Shown one piece after another: positions 24,793 through 33,664 of a stretch of DNA of 57,980 nt. The position numbers were made by a program, and so were the translations under genes. Below the pieces are notes generated by a model. The model saw only the letters and a program-made list of their open reading frames with translations. It did not search any database and had not been told where the DNA came from. Position 1 is the stretch's first letter. Each line of letters opens with the position of its first letter. Source of the DNA: a candidate division LCP-89 bacterium B3_LCP (GTDB lineage Bacteria; Electryoneota; B3-LCP); assembly GCA_005223185.1 (NCBI GenBank), contig NJBN01000015.1:1-57980 (forward strand), in the 5' to 3' direction.

Positions 24793-25275
24793 ATGGAAGC
24801 AGAAACAGATCAGTTAAGTGTTGAACCCGCAGAGGGGTTCATGAAAAGAGCACGGTTCTACTATCTGAAGTCTGATACGAGGGACAAGCTGGATCAAGTT
24901 TTGACTGAATACCTCAATAAAGAATCGCCAAATGATTTCATGGGGACAATGGGGAAGACACTCCCGGTGGAGAAACTCAACCCGGGCACTCTTCGTGTGC
25001 GTGTTGAAGGGATGCATTACCTTGCCGAAAGACTCTGGTCTATAGGTTTGGCTACGGGAAAGCAAAAATACGGAGAGGATTTTTCCCGGGAAAACTTCCT
25101 GCAGATCACCAAGACCATGCCCATGAGCCATTATCATTATTTAAATGGTTCACGAGAACCGATGGAGGTCCTGCTGACGCGTGATGACGTATTACAGGAT
25201 CCATCTACAGCCATGGTAAAATTAGAAACCGATATAAGGACGCGTTTAGCCTTTATACAGGATTCTTCTGTATAA
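24793..25275 (+). CDS. conserved-looking hypothetical protein
   Basis: I do not recognise this 160-residue soluble protein. It is mixed alpha/beta by appearance and has a His/Tyr/Met-rich patch (KTMPMSHYHYLNGSREPM) near residues 108-126. It has no signal peptide or membrane segment. A possible promoter (TTGTAG, 16 nt, TATAAC) lies at 24738-24765 and a terminator follows at 25364-25398, so it seems to be a separate transcription unit. Confidence 0.7.
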   Translation: MEAETDQLSVEPAEGFMKRARFYYLKSDTRDKLDQVLTEYLNKESPNDFMGTMGKTLPVEKLNPGTLRVRVEGMHYLAERLWSIGLATGKQKYGEDFSRENFLQITKTMPMSHYHYLNGSREPMEVLLTRDDVLQDPSTAMVKLETDIRTRLAFIQDSSV

Positions 25276-25363
25276 TCCCAATTACGTACGTCTTAGTACG
25301 CAAAAAGTGGAGAACGTTCAGCAGATGCTGATATTCTCTTAAGGGAATTTAATCCACGTTTAC

Positions 25364-25398
25364 AAGCCGTCCCAGTTCTGGCTGGTACGGCTGTTTTT
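25364..25398 (+). terminator. rho-independent terminator
   Basis: AGCCGT and ACGGCT arms with an inner CCAG/CTGG pairing are followed by GTTTTTATT. It lies 90 nt after the end of the 160-residue hypothetical gene. Confidence 0.8.
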
Positions 25399-25454
25399 AT
25401 TGGATAAGCTGTTTTATTGTGAATAATCAGCAATCCAGAATTCATAGAAACCTT

Positions 25455-25483
25455 TTGCGATCGGGCAGACAGATTCTTATATT
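25455..25483 (+). promoter_or_regulatory. predicted promoter placing the transcript start at the ATG
   Basis: TTGCGA and TATATT are spaced by 17 nt. The -10 box ends only 8 nt before the ATG at 25492, so the transcript would begin at or just before the start codon. No ribosome site is visible, which fits a leaderless message. Confidence 0.5.
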
Positions 25484-25491
25484 ATCGAGTC

Positions 25492-27498
25492 ATGAAAGAG
25501 AGAAAACAGAAATTTCGCTTCATCTTAAGAACGGTCCTGATCTGTGTTGTTGTATCTATTGCACTACTGCAACCGGGATGCGATGGCAAGCGAGACCGGA
25601 GGACAGAATCCACGGGGGACAAGTCCGTTCTTGAATTTGCTGGTGATATAGCCATCACCCGATTGGAAGCGCCCGCTTTTGAATCGCTTGCCAGCGATGA
25701 CAGAATAGTAGCTTATTACCTGTCGAAAGCGATCTTAGCTGGCCGTAATATTTCTTATGATCAACTTCATCCAAAGCATTTGGAAAGCATAGATTTCCTT
25801 GAAGATATCAGTTTGAATATTGATTATGGCGCTCCGGATTATATCGTCAATCCGTTTTTGGAGTACCTGAAACTGCTCTGGGTTCATAACGGGTTTTACA
25901 ATCTGGGGACACTAAGGAAAGTAAAATCGCCCATTACCAGCCGGGAATTGGATCAACTGATGTACCTGGCATTATCGAATTCCGGCGGGCAGTTGGGAAC
26001 GGTGACCGATATCAATTTCAAGCGGTTCTGGATAGTGAAGCATCTTTTTGCTCAGGGAGTCGATACGGTATTGTTTTCACCTGATTTTCCCGGACATATC
26101 GAGCCGGATAAAGACCCTGTACCGAATTTCTATCAGAACATATCCACCCAGGAAGCACGACAGTTCCAACACCAGTACCCCTTTAATTCGCGCCTTTGTA
26201 CACAAAATGACAAAATTGTTGAATTGGTCTATCGCGCCGGTGATGAAACTTGGTCGGCTGGACCTTATGCGGAACAAATTTCCGCTGTCATCGTACATCT
26301 GGAAAGAGCCCGTCCGTATTTAGAATCCAACCGTGTCGCTGTCGTTGATCACTTGATCGATCATTTCACCACCGGTGATCCGGGAAGTTATTTAAAGGCA
26401 TTGGAGATTCAGCGGGAGAGGTCGGCTTCGGTGGATTTCATTTTAGGATTTCACGATAAACGTTACGACCCTCTGAGATTGAAAGGGTTGTGGACGGGAC
26501 TGTTATTTATTTCCGATAAGGATGCGCAGGAAAAGGTCACTACGATAAAAACCCTGCTTCCCCAAATGCTGGAGCGATTACCCGCTGCATTGCATGAAAT
26601 GTTCTCATGTTATAATGGTGAGATCATTGCCGCTCAACTCATTACCGGTATTGGAAATACAGCTCCACTCTGTCCTGATATCTATGAGGATCCACCGTTA
26701 AAGTCAGATAAAGGAGATGATAACCGCAGGATAATCTTCACGAATGTTGTCAATGCTCGGACAAACACGCTGGTGGAGATTTCTGATGCAATGTTGATAT
26801 CTACTGAGGAAGTTGGTATTCAAGCTGCACAAGAATTGGCATTCGTAAGCACTGCCATATCAGCTTTGCTGGACTACCCTGATAAGGAGATAAATCCGGT
26901 GCAGCGTGGGGAAAAGACATATCACAGAGTGGTATTGGAGAATGTCTTAGAACGAATAGCATTGTTTATGCTATTACTAGATGAGGAATTGCCAGGATCT
27001 GGGTTGATTGAGGGAACATGGACGGCTAATGACGTCTTTGATCTGTTCTGTCGTAGTTATGTGCGTTTACTGAAGAGTTCCGAACAGGCTTATTACCTGC
27101 CGGAATATCTTTCCGTCAGATTAATCGGTGGGTATTTGCACGAAGCGTTAGGCACGTTCGTGGAAGAAGATCTAGACGGGTGCTATGAACAAGCCTCTAT
27201 TGATTCCGATCTATCAAATGAGGCGTTAAATAATTTAGCACAACAAGTCGTTAAGCTTTTATCAGATGGTGACGATGATGAAATAGACAGATTTGTGATG
27301 GAATACTGCACCAAGCCGGATCCGATTATTGATGAAGATCGTGGAAGAAGGCAGACAGAACGTTATCTGCCTTATGGCGAAGCGTTCGTTTTACCGCAAA
27401 TAAGGGCAGATTTTAATCCCATGGGTGGAATTAAGAGTATCTTTTTAGAATTTCCTTCGACCTTAAGTGAACAGATGTACGAGTTTCGCGATAAATAA
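25492..27498 (+). CDS. lipoprotein related to dipeptidyl-peptidase III (M49), zinc site apparently lost
   Basis: The 668-residue protein has a lipoprotein-type signal (VVVSIALLQPGC, lipid-bearing Cys about 30). Its order of motifs resembles peptidase M49: GFHDKRYDPLRLKGLW near 319, LITGIGNTAPLCPDIYEDPP and IIFTNVVNAR in the middle, and a C-terminal stretch (MEYCTKPDPIIDEDRGRRQ ... GIKSIFLEF ... SEQMYEF) that fits the family's end. Where M49 enzymes carry HExxGH, this protein seems to read AQELAF (446-451). A separate HEALGT at 550-555 lies too far downstream to align. The comparison is from memory. If correct, it is a membrane-anchored pseudo-enzyme, perhaps a peptide-binding protein. A YbjQ protein and a PTS EIIA protein follow, likely in one operon. 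Confidence 0.65.
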   Translation: MKERKQKFRFILRTVLICVVVSIALLQPGCDGKRDRRTESTGDKSVLEFAGDIAITRLEAPAFESLASDDRIVAYYLSKAILAGRNISYDQLHPKHLESIDFLEDISLNIDYGAPDYIVNPFLEYLKLLWVHNGFYNLGTLRKVKSPITSRELDQLMYLALSNSGGQLGTVTDINFKRFWIVKHLFAQGVDTVLFSPDFPGHIEPDKDPVPNFYQNISTQEARQFQHQYPFNSRLCTQNDKIVELVYRAGDETWSAGPYAEQISAVIVHLERARPYLESNRVAVVDHLIDHFTTGDPGSYLKALEIQRERSASVDFILGFHDKRYDPLRLKGLWTGLLFISDKDAQEKVTTIKTLLPQMLERLPAALHEMFSCYNGEIIAAQLITGIGNTAPLCPDIYEDPPLKSDKGDDNRRIIFTNVVNARTNTLVEISDAMLISTEEVGIQAAQELAFVSTAISALLDYPDKEINPVQRGEKTYHRVVLENVLERIALFMLLLDEELPGSGLIEGTWTANDVFDLFCRSYVRLLKSSEQAYYLPEYLSVRLIGGYLHEALGTFVEEDLDGCYEQASIDSDLSNEALNNLAQQVVKLLSDGDDDEIDRFVMEYCTKPDPIIDEDRGRRQTERYLPYGEAFVLPQIRADFNPMGGIKSIFLEFPSTLSEQMYEFRDK

Positions 27499-27541
27499 TT
27501 ACAACTAAATAGCGGAATTATCCAATTACTGAGGTGAGAAA

Positions 27542-27859
27542 ATGATCGTTACAACCACACCACAAATTGAGGGTAAATCAATAAGCCAGTACTTAGGAAT
27601 CGTTACTGGTGAAGCAATCATGGGTGCCAACATTTTTAAGGATTTCTTAGCCGGTGTGCGCGATATAGTCGGTGGCAGATCGGCTGCGTACGAACAGGAA
27701 TTGATTCGCGCCAAAGACATTGCACTGCAGGAGATCCAGGAACGAGCTGCTGCAATGGGCGCTAATGCAGTAGTGGGAGTCGATCTTGATTACGAAGTCC
27801 TGGGGAGCGGTAATTCGATGCTCATGGTTTCTGCATCAGGCACAGCCGTCAAAATCTGA
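27542..27859 (+). CDS. YbjQ/UPF0145 family protein
   Basis: This 105-residue protein matches the YbjQ family: an N-terminal [24 protein letters not shown] (split: ...IEGKSI then YLGIVTGE), a central helix with [26 protein letters not shown] and a final strand [13 protein letters not shown]. The family forms a pentameric barrel; the proposed heavy-metal binding is not proven. GAGGTGAGAAA gives a strong ribosome site. It lies 43 nt after the DPP III-like gene and 16 nt before the EIIA gene. Confidence 0.93.
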   Translation: MIVTTTPQIEGKSISQYLGIVTGEAIMGANIFKDFLAGVRDIVGGRSAAYEQELIRAKDIALQEIQERAAAMGANAVVGVDLDYEVLGSGNSMLMVSASGTAVKI

Positions 27860-27875
27860 TAGCAGGGCATTTTAA

Positions 27876-28328
27876 GTGAAGGATTTACAAGACTTACTAC
27901 AGCCTAAAGCTATTTTCCTGGACATTGCGGGAAAAGATAAATTTGACGTGATCCACCAGATTATAACGAAGATGGGTGATCTGGGCTTAGTCCAGGATAC
28001 CGTTCAATTTGAAGAAGAGGTAATCCAGCGGGAAAGAGAGATCCCCACCGGATTGCAGACCGGTACGGCGTTGCCGCATGCTCGATCAAAGGTGGTATCG
28101 GAAATTGTTATGGCTTTCGCTCGCCTTAAAGAGGGAGTTGACTTTGGTGCGAGCGACAGTGAACCGGCGAAGCTGATCTTCCTTTTTGGGGTACCCAACG
28201 ATCAAATTAACGAATATCTAAAATTAGCTGCAAAGCTATGCCGTCTGCTTAAACAGAAGAAATTCCGCAGGAAATTACTGGATGCAAAATCAGCGAACCA
28301 GATAATCAAAATATTAAGTATTCCTTAA
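27876..28328 (+). CDS. PTS EIIA domain protein (fructose/nitrogen type)
   Basis: A 150-residue EIIA-2 domain like PtsN or the EIIA of fructose/mannitol systems. The phospho-acceptor is His68 in TGTALPHARS, and IPTGLQTG precedes it. The start is GTG. No EIIB or EIIC transporter genes are nearby, so a regulatory role in a nitrogen-PTS-like chain is more likely than sugar uptake. It closes the three-gene run beginning at 25492. Confidence 0.92.
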   Translation: MKDLQDLLQPKAIFLDIAGKDKFDVIHQIITKMGDLGLVQDTVQFEEEVIQREREIPTGLQTGTALPHARSKVVSEIVMAFARLKEGVDFGASDSEPAKLIFLFGVPNDQINEYLKLAAKLCRLLKQKKFRRKLLDAKSANQIIKILSIP

Positions 28329-28361
28329 GCCATGACTTCGTATTCATAAACTCGACCACTC

Positions 28362-28393
28362 AATCCCGGATCTGGTTGTTGGATCTGGGATTT
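28362..28393. terminator. stem-loop after the EIIA gene
   Basis: AATCCC-g-GATC and GATC-t-GGGATT form a stem around a short loop about 34 nt past the stop. The following sequence is only weakly T-rich, so termination efficiency is uncertain. Confidence 0.45.
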
Positions 28394-28502
28394 GTCATTA
28401 TGAATTCTTGCTGACAACTAAGGCAGGTTCTGTTCAGGCGTTGTCAGAGACCAGTTTATAGTTGACTTTCGACAGAACTGTAGTTAAATTCTGGGGTGGA
28501 AA

Positions 28503-29459
28503 TTGGGGAAGAATAGTACGCGTTTAGAGCGCATCCACATAGAACTCGAAAAGCTGACGACTGAAGGCGTTCACCCAGACTCGTTAGATTTAGATATTTT
28601 CAGCACACGACAGATTCTAGAGTTCATGTCTGTTGAAGATCACAAGGTCGCACCTGCAGTCAAGTCAGTTCTGCCACAGGTAGAAAAGGCAGTTGAAAGG
28701 GTTGTCAGTTCCTTCAAAAACGATGGTCGAATAATCTATGTCGGTGCAGGGACGTCAGGGCGGCTGGGGATATTGGACGCATCAGAATGCCCTCCGACTT
28801 TCGGGAGTGATCCATCGCAGGTGGTAGGACTTATCGCTGGTGGGCATGATGCGGTATTCATGTCGCGTGAAGGCGCTGAGGATGAATCTGACGTCGGCGC
28901 TGAAGATTTAAAGGCGGTGAACCTGCAAGCTCAGGACACAGTACTGGGGATTGCGGCTTCCACGAGAACGCCATATGTTCTGGGAGCTTTGCACTATGCT
29001 AAAGAAGTGGGTGCGGGAACGATATTCCTCACGTGCAATCCTTCACCGAACGATAAAACTTCAGCTAAATTGGCTGATGTGGTCATTTCCTTGAGCTTGG
29101 GTCAGGAAGTGGTTATGGGGTCAACGCGATTGAAAGCGGGAACGGCTACAAAACTGGTCTTGAACATGATAACCACAACAGCCTTCATTCACTGCGGACA
29201 CGTTTATAAGGGCATGATGGTTGATCTGAAGACCTGGTCTGATAAATTACAAGCTCGGTCGAGAAGAGTGTTGATGCTGGCAACGGATTTGGGATTCGAT
29301 CAAGCTGACCGATTACTGGAAGAATCGGGTGGCAGTGTGAAGACCGCAATCATAATGGCATTATGTAATGTTGATAAAGATCTGGCTGAATCGTTGCTGC
29401 AGGAATCGGGAGGATTCGTTCGACCAGCAATCGAAAAGGGATCATCGACTTCGGAGTAA
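28503..29459 (+). CDS. murQ: N-acetylmuramic acid 6-phosphate etherase
   Basis: MurQ splits the lactyl ether of MurNAc-6-phosphate to give GlcNAc-6-phosphate and D-lactate in cell-wall recycling. The 318-residue SIS-domain protein shows IYVGAGTSGRLGILDASECPPTFG (as two adjoining phrases, IIYVGAGTSGRLG and ILDASECPPTFG), GLIAGGHDAVFMSREGAED, VLGIAASTRTPYV, and GSTRLKAGTATKLVLNM. The start is a TTG with GGGTGGA upstream. No anmK or PTS importer is adjacent, so the source of its substrate is not shown. Family assignment is secure. Confidence 0.95.
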   Translation: MGKNSTRLERIHIELEKLTTEGVHPDSLDLDIFSTRQILEFMSVEDHKVAPAVKSVLPQVEKAVERVVSSFKNDGRIIYVGAGTSGRLGILDASECPPTFGSDPSQVVGLIAGGHDAVFMSREGAEDESDVGAEDLKAVNLQAQDTVLGIAASTRTPYVLGALHYAKEVGAGTIFLTCNPSPNDKTSAKLADVVISLSLGQEVVMGSTRLKAGTATKLVLNMITTTAFIHCGHVYKGMMVDLKTWSDKLQARSRRVLMLATDLGFDQADRLLEESGGSVKTAIIMALCNVDKDLAESLLQESGGFVRPAIEKGSSTSE

Positions 29460-29613
29460 AACAGGTCTGATATTTGCAAATACACCTACAAATCGATGAT
29501 TTTGCGAGCGAAAGGTTCAATAATTATACCTGTAAGGCGTCAGCCAGCCAGCAGAATGAAACTAAAGGTCTGGTGCAACCCTTTTTAACAGGTAACACTT
29601 CTGGGGGAAATAA

Positions 29614-30630
29614 ATGGAATTAGCACTTGAAAGCAGACTCGTCCTGGAAAGTACGGACATCGAGATAGTAGTGTTGGACCTTGATTATAATATTATTGAC
29701 GCCAACCCCGCCTGCCTGGAGAAAACCGGGAAGCATCGGGAGGTTATTATCGGTCAATCGGCTCGTGAAATATGGGATGAACCAAGCTATCAACAGATTA
29801 CCGAAGATCTGCAGCGTCAGCGTTCGTTCCATGGCGAGGTTAGAGAGTTATCTCCCGAAGGGGAACGTCGCATCGTCCATTATAATATTTCATCGGTTAA
29901 GAATAACGGGCACTTAGAAGGTTATGCAGGTTTCGGCCGCCCGGTACTGGATACGGATCACTATGAGGCTGAATTACAACAACGTATGGAACAACTGCGT
30001 AAGACACAGGGCGCAGCGATGGTGGGTTTAGCCAAACTGGCGGAGATAAGAGATCCTGAAACAGGACTGCATTTAGAAAGAATGAGTAATTATTCACGCC
30101 TAATTGCAGAAGAGATGTCAACGTTACCGGATTATGATCTGTATATCACTGAAGATTACATTCAAGATATTTACAATTCAAGTCCGCTGCATGATATAGG
30201 TAAAGTGGGAATTCCCGATGCTATCCTTTTGAAACCTGGTCGTTTAACTCCTGAAGAATTTGAAATAATGAAGGAACATTCTGCTATCGGCGGTGATGCC
30301 TTGCGCGCGGCAGATAAGCAGTTAAGCGGTGAATCCTTCCTGACTTTGGGCAAGGAAATAGCCTACCACCACCATGAAAAATGGGACGGTAGCGGTTATC
30401 CGGATGGGTTGGCTAATGTGGATATTCCACTTTCCGCTAGAATTGTGGCGCTTGCTGACGTTTATGACGCACTAACTTCAAAGCGTGTGTACAAGGAAGC
30501 TGTTTCCCACGACCAGGCGCGGGCAATAATCCTGGAGAGTTCCGGCTCTCATTTTGATGAGAACATCGTGCGTACTTTTCTGAAGCGCGAGCAGGAATTC
30601 TTAAAGGTGCAAGACAGGTTCAAGGACTAA
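29614..30630 (+). CDS. PAS / HD-GYP cyclic-di-GMP phosphodiesterase-like protein
   Basis: The 338-residue cytoplasmic protein has a PAS domain (about 8-112; LDLDYNIIDANPACLEKTG) and an HD-GYP domain (about 130-325). Catalytic elements are complete: HLERMSNYS, His193-Asp194 in PLHDIGKVGIPD, MKEHSAIGGD, HHHEKWDGSGYPDG at 252-265 and ADVYDALTSKRVYKEA. It should hydrolyse c-di-GMP or a related dinucleotide in response to a small-molecule or redox signal. It has its own terminator. No diguanylate cyclase gene is in the window. Confidence 0.94.
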   Translation: MELALESRLVLESTDIEIVVLDLDYNIIDANPACLEKTGKHREVIIGQSAREIWDEPSYQQITEDLQRQRSFHGEVRELSPEGERRIVHYNISSVKNNGHLEGYAGFGRPVLDTDHYEAELQQRMEQLRKTQGAAMVGLAKLAEIRDPETGLHLERMSNYSRLIAEEMSTLPDYDLYITEDYIQDIYNSSPLHDIGKVGIPDAILLKPGRLTPEEFEIMKEHSAIGGDALRAADKQLSGESFLTLGKEIAYHHHEKWDGSGYPDGLANVDIPLSARIVALADVYDALTSKRVYKEAVSHDQARAIILESSGSHFDENIVRTFLKREQEFLKVQDRFKD

Positions 30631-30657
30631 GTTTAATCTTCAAAGTAAAAGAAATTT

Positions 30658-30690
30658 AAAGGGACACTGGAACGGTTTCGTCCCTTTTTT
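30658..30690 (+). terminator. rho-independent terminator
   Basis: AAAGGGAC and GTCCCTTT arms with a 15 nt loop lead into TTTTTTC, about 30 nt after the HD-GYP gene. Confidence 0.88.
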
Positions 30691-30779
30691 CGTTATAGTA
30701 ATGGGTAGGTAGTTATTTACCTCTTTAATGCATTAAAGATATTTACAATCCATATTGCCGTAAATAGTTATTAAATAAC

Positions 30780-30808
30780 TTGATCAGTGGCGATTTTTAC
30801 ATTACAAT
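30780..30808 (+). promoter_or_regulatory. predicted promoter of the outer-membrane operon
   Basis: TTGATC and TACAAT are spaced by 17 nt and lie 37 nt before the ATG of the first gene. Confidence 0.5.
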
Positions 30809-30844
30809 ATGAGAACTTAAATAATTACAAATTACTGGAGTAGT

Positions 30845-31609
30845 ATGAAAAAAGTTTACTTCTTTTTACTCATAATCATCCTCATTTCAGTTGCCTCTGC
30901 GCAGGATCAGGGATTACTTCAGGTTGAGATTCAGGAACTGATAGACCAGCCTACAGCAGGGACGCTGGAAAAAGGTGAATATGGGTTCGATGTGCGCCTT
31001 TTCCCGTATGGGGGGGCACTGTGCGGCTTGAGAGCGGGTCTGTTTGACCGCTTCATGATCGGGGTGTCTTATGGCGGAATCAATATTATCGGCCGCGGTG
31101 AACCGGAATGGAATGAATTACCTGGTGTGCTGATCAAGTACAGGCTTTTCGAGGAGACGGATCTTCCGGCTGTATCCATCGGTTTTGACAGCCAGGGGTA
31201 CGGGTTGTGGTCTGACGGTGATAATCGATACGAGACTAAAGCGAAGGGAGTTTTCGCAGTTGCGAGCAAGAATTTCGCTTTAGAATGGTTGGGGACACTG
31301 GGACTGCATGCGGGAATAAATTACAACTCATTTGAGGATGATGACGACAAGAATCTGAACGGATTCTGCGGTTTTGACAAGAGCATCAATCAGCAGATAT
31401 CTCTGGTTGCGGAATACAACCTTGGCCTGGATGATGATAACGAGCGAGCCTGGGGTCGCAACCGAGGATACCTGAATACCGGTATTCGCTGGATTTTTGC
31501 TGAGCGTTTGGGAATAGAAGTTAATTTTAAGGATATCCTGGAGAACCGCAAGGACGTATCCGCTATCTCACGTGAAGTGCGGATAACGTATGTAGAGAAG
31601 TTCTTTTAA
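30845..31609 (+). CDS. predicted outer-membrane beta-barrel protein
   Basis: A 254-residue protein with a signal peptide (FFLLIIILISVASA, cleaved before QDQ). The body alternates polar and hydrophobic residues in strands (GEYGFDVRLFPYGG, RFMIGVSYGGINIIG, AVSIGFDSQGYGLW) and ends in a typical barrel-closing strand (VRITYVEKFF, terminal Phe). It looks like a small 10-12-strand porin-like barrel, possibly YjbH-related. It is first in a three-gene run with a lipoprotein (13 nt downstream) and a FadL/PorV-like barrel, suggesting a joint envelope role. Confidence 0.75.
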   Translation: MKKVYFFLLIIILISVASAQDQGLLQVEIQELIDQPTAGTLEKGEYGFDVRLFPYGGALCGLRAGLFDRFMIGVSYGGINIIGRGEPEWNELPGVLIKYRLFEETDLPAVSIGFDSQGYGLWSDGDNRYETKAKGVFAVASKNFALEWLGTLGLHAGINYNSFEDDDDKNLNGFCGFDKSINQQISLVAEYNLGLDDDNERAWGRNRGYLNTGIRWIFAERLGIEVNFKDILENRKDVSAISREVRITYVEKFF

Positions 31610-31622
31610 CGAGAGCGGAATC

Positions 31623-32171
31623 ATGAGAGTTCCAACATCAGTCAGAGGGATCTCTATCGGATTCTTGGGGATTATGTTCCTCATAGGAGCTGCGGGTTGC
31701 TACACCACTTTACACCACCCGAATGTCGTACAAGAGGACACTGGCGTCGTTCACGAAGTAGAGTCATCCAGTACATCCTGTACAGCTTGCCACAACAATG
31801 ATTACGATCACCGTTGGGTTTCCCCTCACAACTGGGGGTTCGGTTACTGGGGCCAGAATTATCCGTCATATTACAACGGATATGGGTATGGGTATTCCGG
31901 TTGGCAGCGGTATTACTATGATCCCTGGTGGAGTGCGTGGTATTATGATCCATGGTATTATAATTCACCAGGTGGAGGAACCTACTCACCAGGTGTTCCA
32001 CCCGTAGAACGTGATAATTCACGGCGTGGATTCATGCCAGCACCAATGGGGACGACTCCTGTTGCAGCGCCTCCACCGGCATATTCTCCCCCGCCGCCTC
32101 AGTCTCAAGGAGATCAGCAGGATAGCCAGGACAATCAAGGCGAGGGCAGAAGTGGAAGAAGGGGTAAATAA
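31623..32171 (+). CDS. Tyr/Gly/Pro-rich lipoprotein with a single CxxCH motif
   Basis: The 182-residue protein has a clear lipobox (FLIGAAGC, Cys26). Directly after it comes TSCTACHNND with Cys53, Cys56 and His57, a c-type heme or metal-binding motif, and further His residues (YDHRW, SPHNW). Residues 70-120 are extremely rich in Tyr, Trp and Gly (YNGYGYGYSGWQRYYYDPWW). The rest is a Pro-rich, then Gln/Asp/Gly-rich tail. I do not recognise a family. It sits between two outer-membrane barrels. A lipid-anchored monoheme or zinc-binding surface protein is possible. The low-complexity middle may mediate self-association. Confidence 0.75.
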   Translation: MRVPTSVRGISIGFLGIMFLIGAAGCYTTLHHPNVVQEDTGVVHEVESSSTSCTACHNNDYDHRWVSPHNWGFGYWGQNYPSYYNGYGYGYSGWQRYYYDPWWSAWYYDPWYYNSPGGGTYSPGVPPVERDNSRRGFMPAPMGTTPVAAPPPAYSPPPPQSQGDQQDSQDNQGEGRSGRRGK

Positions 32172-32199
32172 ATAAGCACTTATTATGCAAGGGATTTAC

Positions 32200-33468
32200 A
32201 TGAGAATCCTGGTTGTTATTCTGGTAACTTCAAGTTTCTACGTAGCTCTGCTGTTTAACTGTGCTTTAGCAACTACCTCGGAGGATTTATACGGTGAGGT
32301 GGTTTTTCTCCGCGGGTTGGAATTGGGCGCAGGAGGGCGCGCTTTAGCATTGGGCGGAGCTTATAGAGCAATATCCGAAGATTTGTCAGCACTCTACTGG
32401 AACCCCGCAGGATTGGCAACTATCAGGCGTTTGGAAGTGGGAATAGGCATTTCACAATCAATGACTCAGGATGACGCTTCTATCAGCACGACAGTAGTAT
32501 CAAATCAGCTTTCAAAGACCAGACTTAACGAATTGGGAATGGTACTTCCATTTCCAACATATCGTGGCAGCCTGGTTTTCGCTTTGGGTTATCATCAGGT
32601 CAGGCAGTATGATTCTTTCGGAACTTTTCAGGAGATTACATCCAGTTACAATTTCCAGGGCGATGAACTGGAGGCAGGCAGGTTAGGGAAATGGGCGTTA
32701 GGGGGCGCTATTGACGTTTCCCCCGTTGTTTCGGTGGGTTTAGCGCTTAATTTCTGGACTGGATATGACGATTATAGTTATAACGGGTATCAGTTTGAAG
32801 ATAGTCAGAACTGGCAGGAATTCGACCAGGCAATCAACTGGGAATTATCAGGTTTTAATCTAATCACCGGGGTGCTTTTACGGCCTGCACACTGGCTGCG
32901 GATTGGCGCTTCACTTGAATCGCCTTTAAAGCTAAAAGTTGGGGAAAGCTATTCGGAACTGGGCAAGCAGTTAATCAGTGGCGTTTATACAGAATCTCCA
33001 TTTGCTGAGAATTACGATTACAAGGTATCCTATCCTTTTCGTGCTGGTTTAGGAACAGCGGTAACGTTGGGACCTTTGGGGCTCTCTTCTGATGTTGTTT
33101 TCAACGATTGGAGCCAGATCATGTTCTCCGGAGAGCCGCCTTTCACAGGACTGGACCGTGAAGAAGCAAATCGAGAGATAGCACGGCTTTTACGCCCTAC
33201 AGTCGATCTGCATTTCGGGGCAGAGCTATGGGTGCCTGCCTCTCCTGTGAGGATACAAGCTGGCTATGCCTGGCTTCCATCTCCTTTCAAGGATGATAAT
33301 CTATTGACCGATAAGCATATTTTTTCGGGGGGAATAAACACACTACTGGATCAAGCCTTGCTGGCTCAGGCAACACTTGCCTGGACCGGCTGGGACAGAA
33401 CATTGGGGGGATGGGGGGAAAATCTCCAATTTACCCACCTCCTTTTAACCCTTTCGTACAGATTCTAA
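32200..33468 (+). CDS. FadL/PorV-like outer-membrane protein
   Basis: I start at the ATG preceded by AAGGGA; another ATG lies 15 nt upstream. The 422-residue protein has a signal peptide and the hallmark GLELGAGGRALALGGAYRA followed by SEDLSALYWNPAGLATI of the OmpP1/FadL and PorV (UPF0164) families. It ends in a barrel strand with a terminal Phe (LLLTLSYRF). FadL proteins move hydrophobic molecules inward, while PorV carries type IX substrates across the outer membrane. The many sorting-domain proteins in this window make a PorV-like role reasonable, but sequence alone does not separate the two. It is third in the operon starting at 30845. Confidence 0.8.
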   Translation: MRILVVILVTSSFYVALLFNCALATTSEDLYGEVVFLRGLELGAGGRALALGGAYRAISEDLSALYWNPAGLATIRRLEVGIGISQSMTQDDASISTTVVSNQLSKTRLNELGMVLPFPTYRGSLVFALGYHQVRQYDSFGTFQEITSSYNFQGDELEAGRLGKWALGGAIDVSPVVSVGLALNFWTGYDDYSYNGYQFEDSQNWQEFDQAINWELSGFNLITGVLLRPAHWLRIGASLESPLKLKVGESYSELGKQLISGVYTESPFAENYDYKVSYPFRAGLGTAVTLGPLGLSSDVVFNDWSQIMFSGEPPFTGLDREEANREIARLLRPTVDLHFGAELWVPASPVRIQAGYAWLPSPFKDDNLLTDKHIFSGGINTLLDQALLAQATLAWTGWDRTLGGWGENLQFTHLLLTLSYRF

Positions 33469-33476
33469 AAAAAGCA

Positions 33477-33515
33477 GATGCTCTTAAGGGGAGATACTCC
33501 CTGCTCAAGAGCATC
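33477..33515. terminator. stem-loop after the outer-membrane operon
   Basis: GATGCTCTT and AAGAGCATC form a perfect 9 bp stem around an inner GGGAG/CTCCC pairing. A run of A precedes it and no T run follows on the plus strand, so it may stabilise a 3' end instead of terminating alone. Confidence 0.5.
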
Positions 33516-33664
33516 GTAATAGTTAGGTAGATGAAGAGTCGGTTTCTTCATTCGCTTGAGGAACCTTTGGCTCTGCACTCAACTTATACCGAAGCTTCCC
33601 GCAGATACCAGGCGTGGTGAATGCAAATCGTTATACGTATTCCCAGGCCAAGGAGAAAACAATT

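Noticed and set aside
27139-27156. HEALGT as the zinc-binding HExxGH motif of the DPP III-like protein
   Set aside because: The last residue is Thr instead of His, and the motif lies about 100 residues downstream of where surrounding M49 landmarks place the site. I treat it as coincidence.
29460-29613. Possible cyclic-di-GMP riboswitch before the PAS/HD-GYP gene
   Set aside because: The leader contains GCGAAAGG, but the conserved GCAAAGC-type and tetraloop-receptor elements of known c-di-GMP riboswitches could not be found, and no convincing fold was seen.
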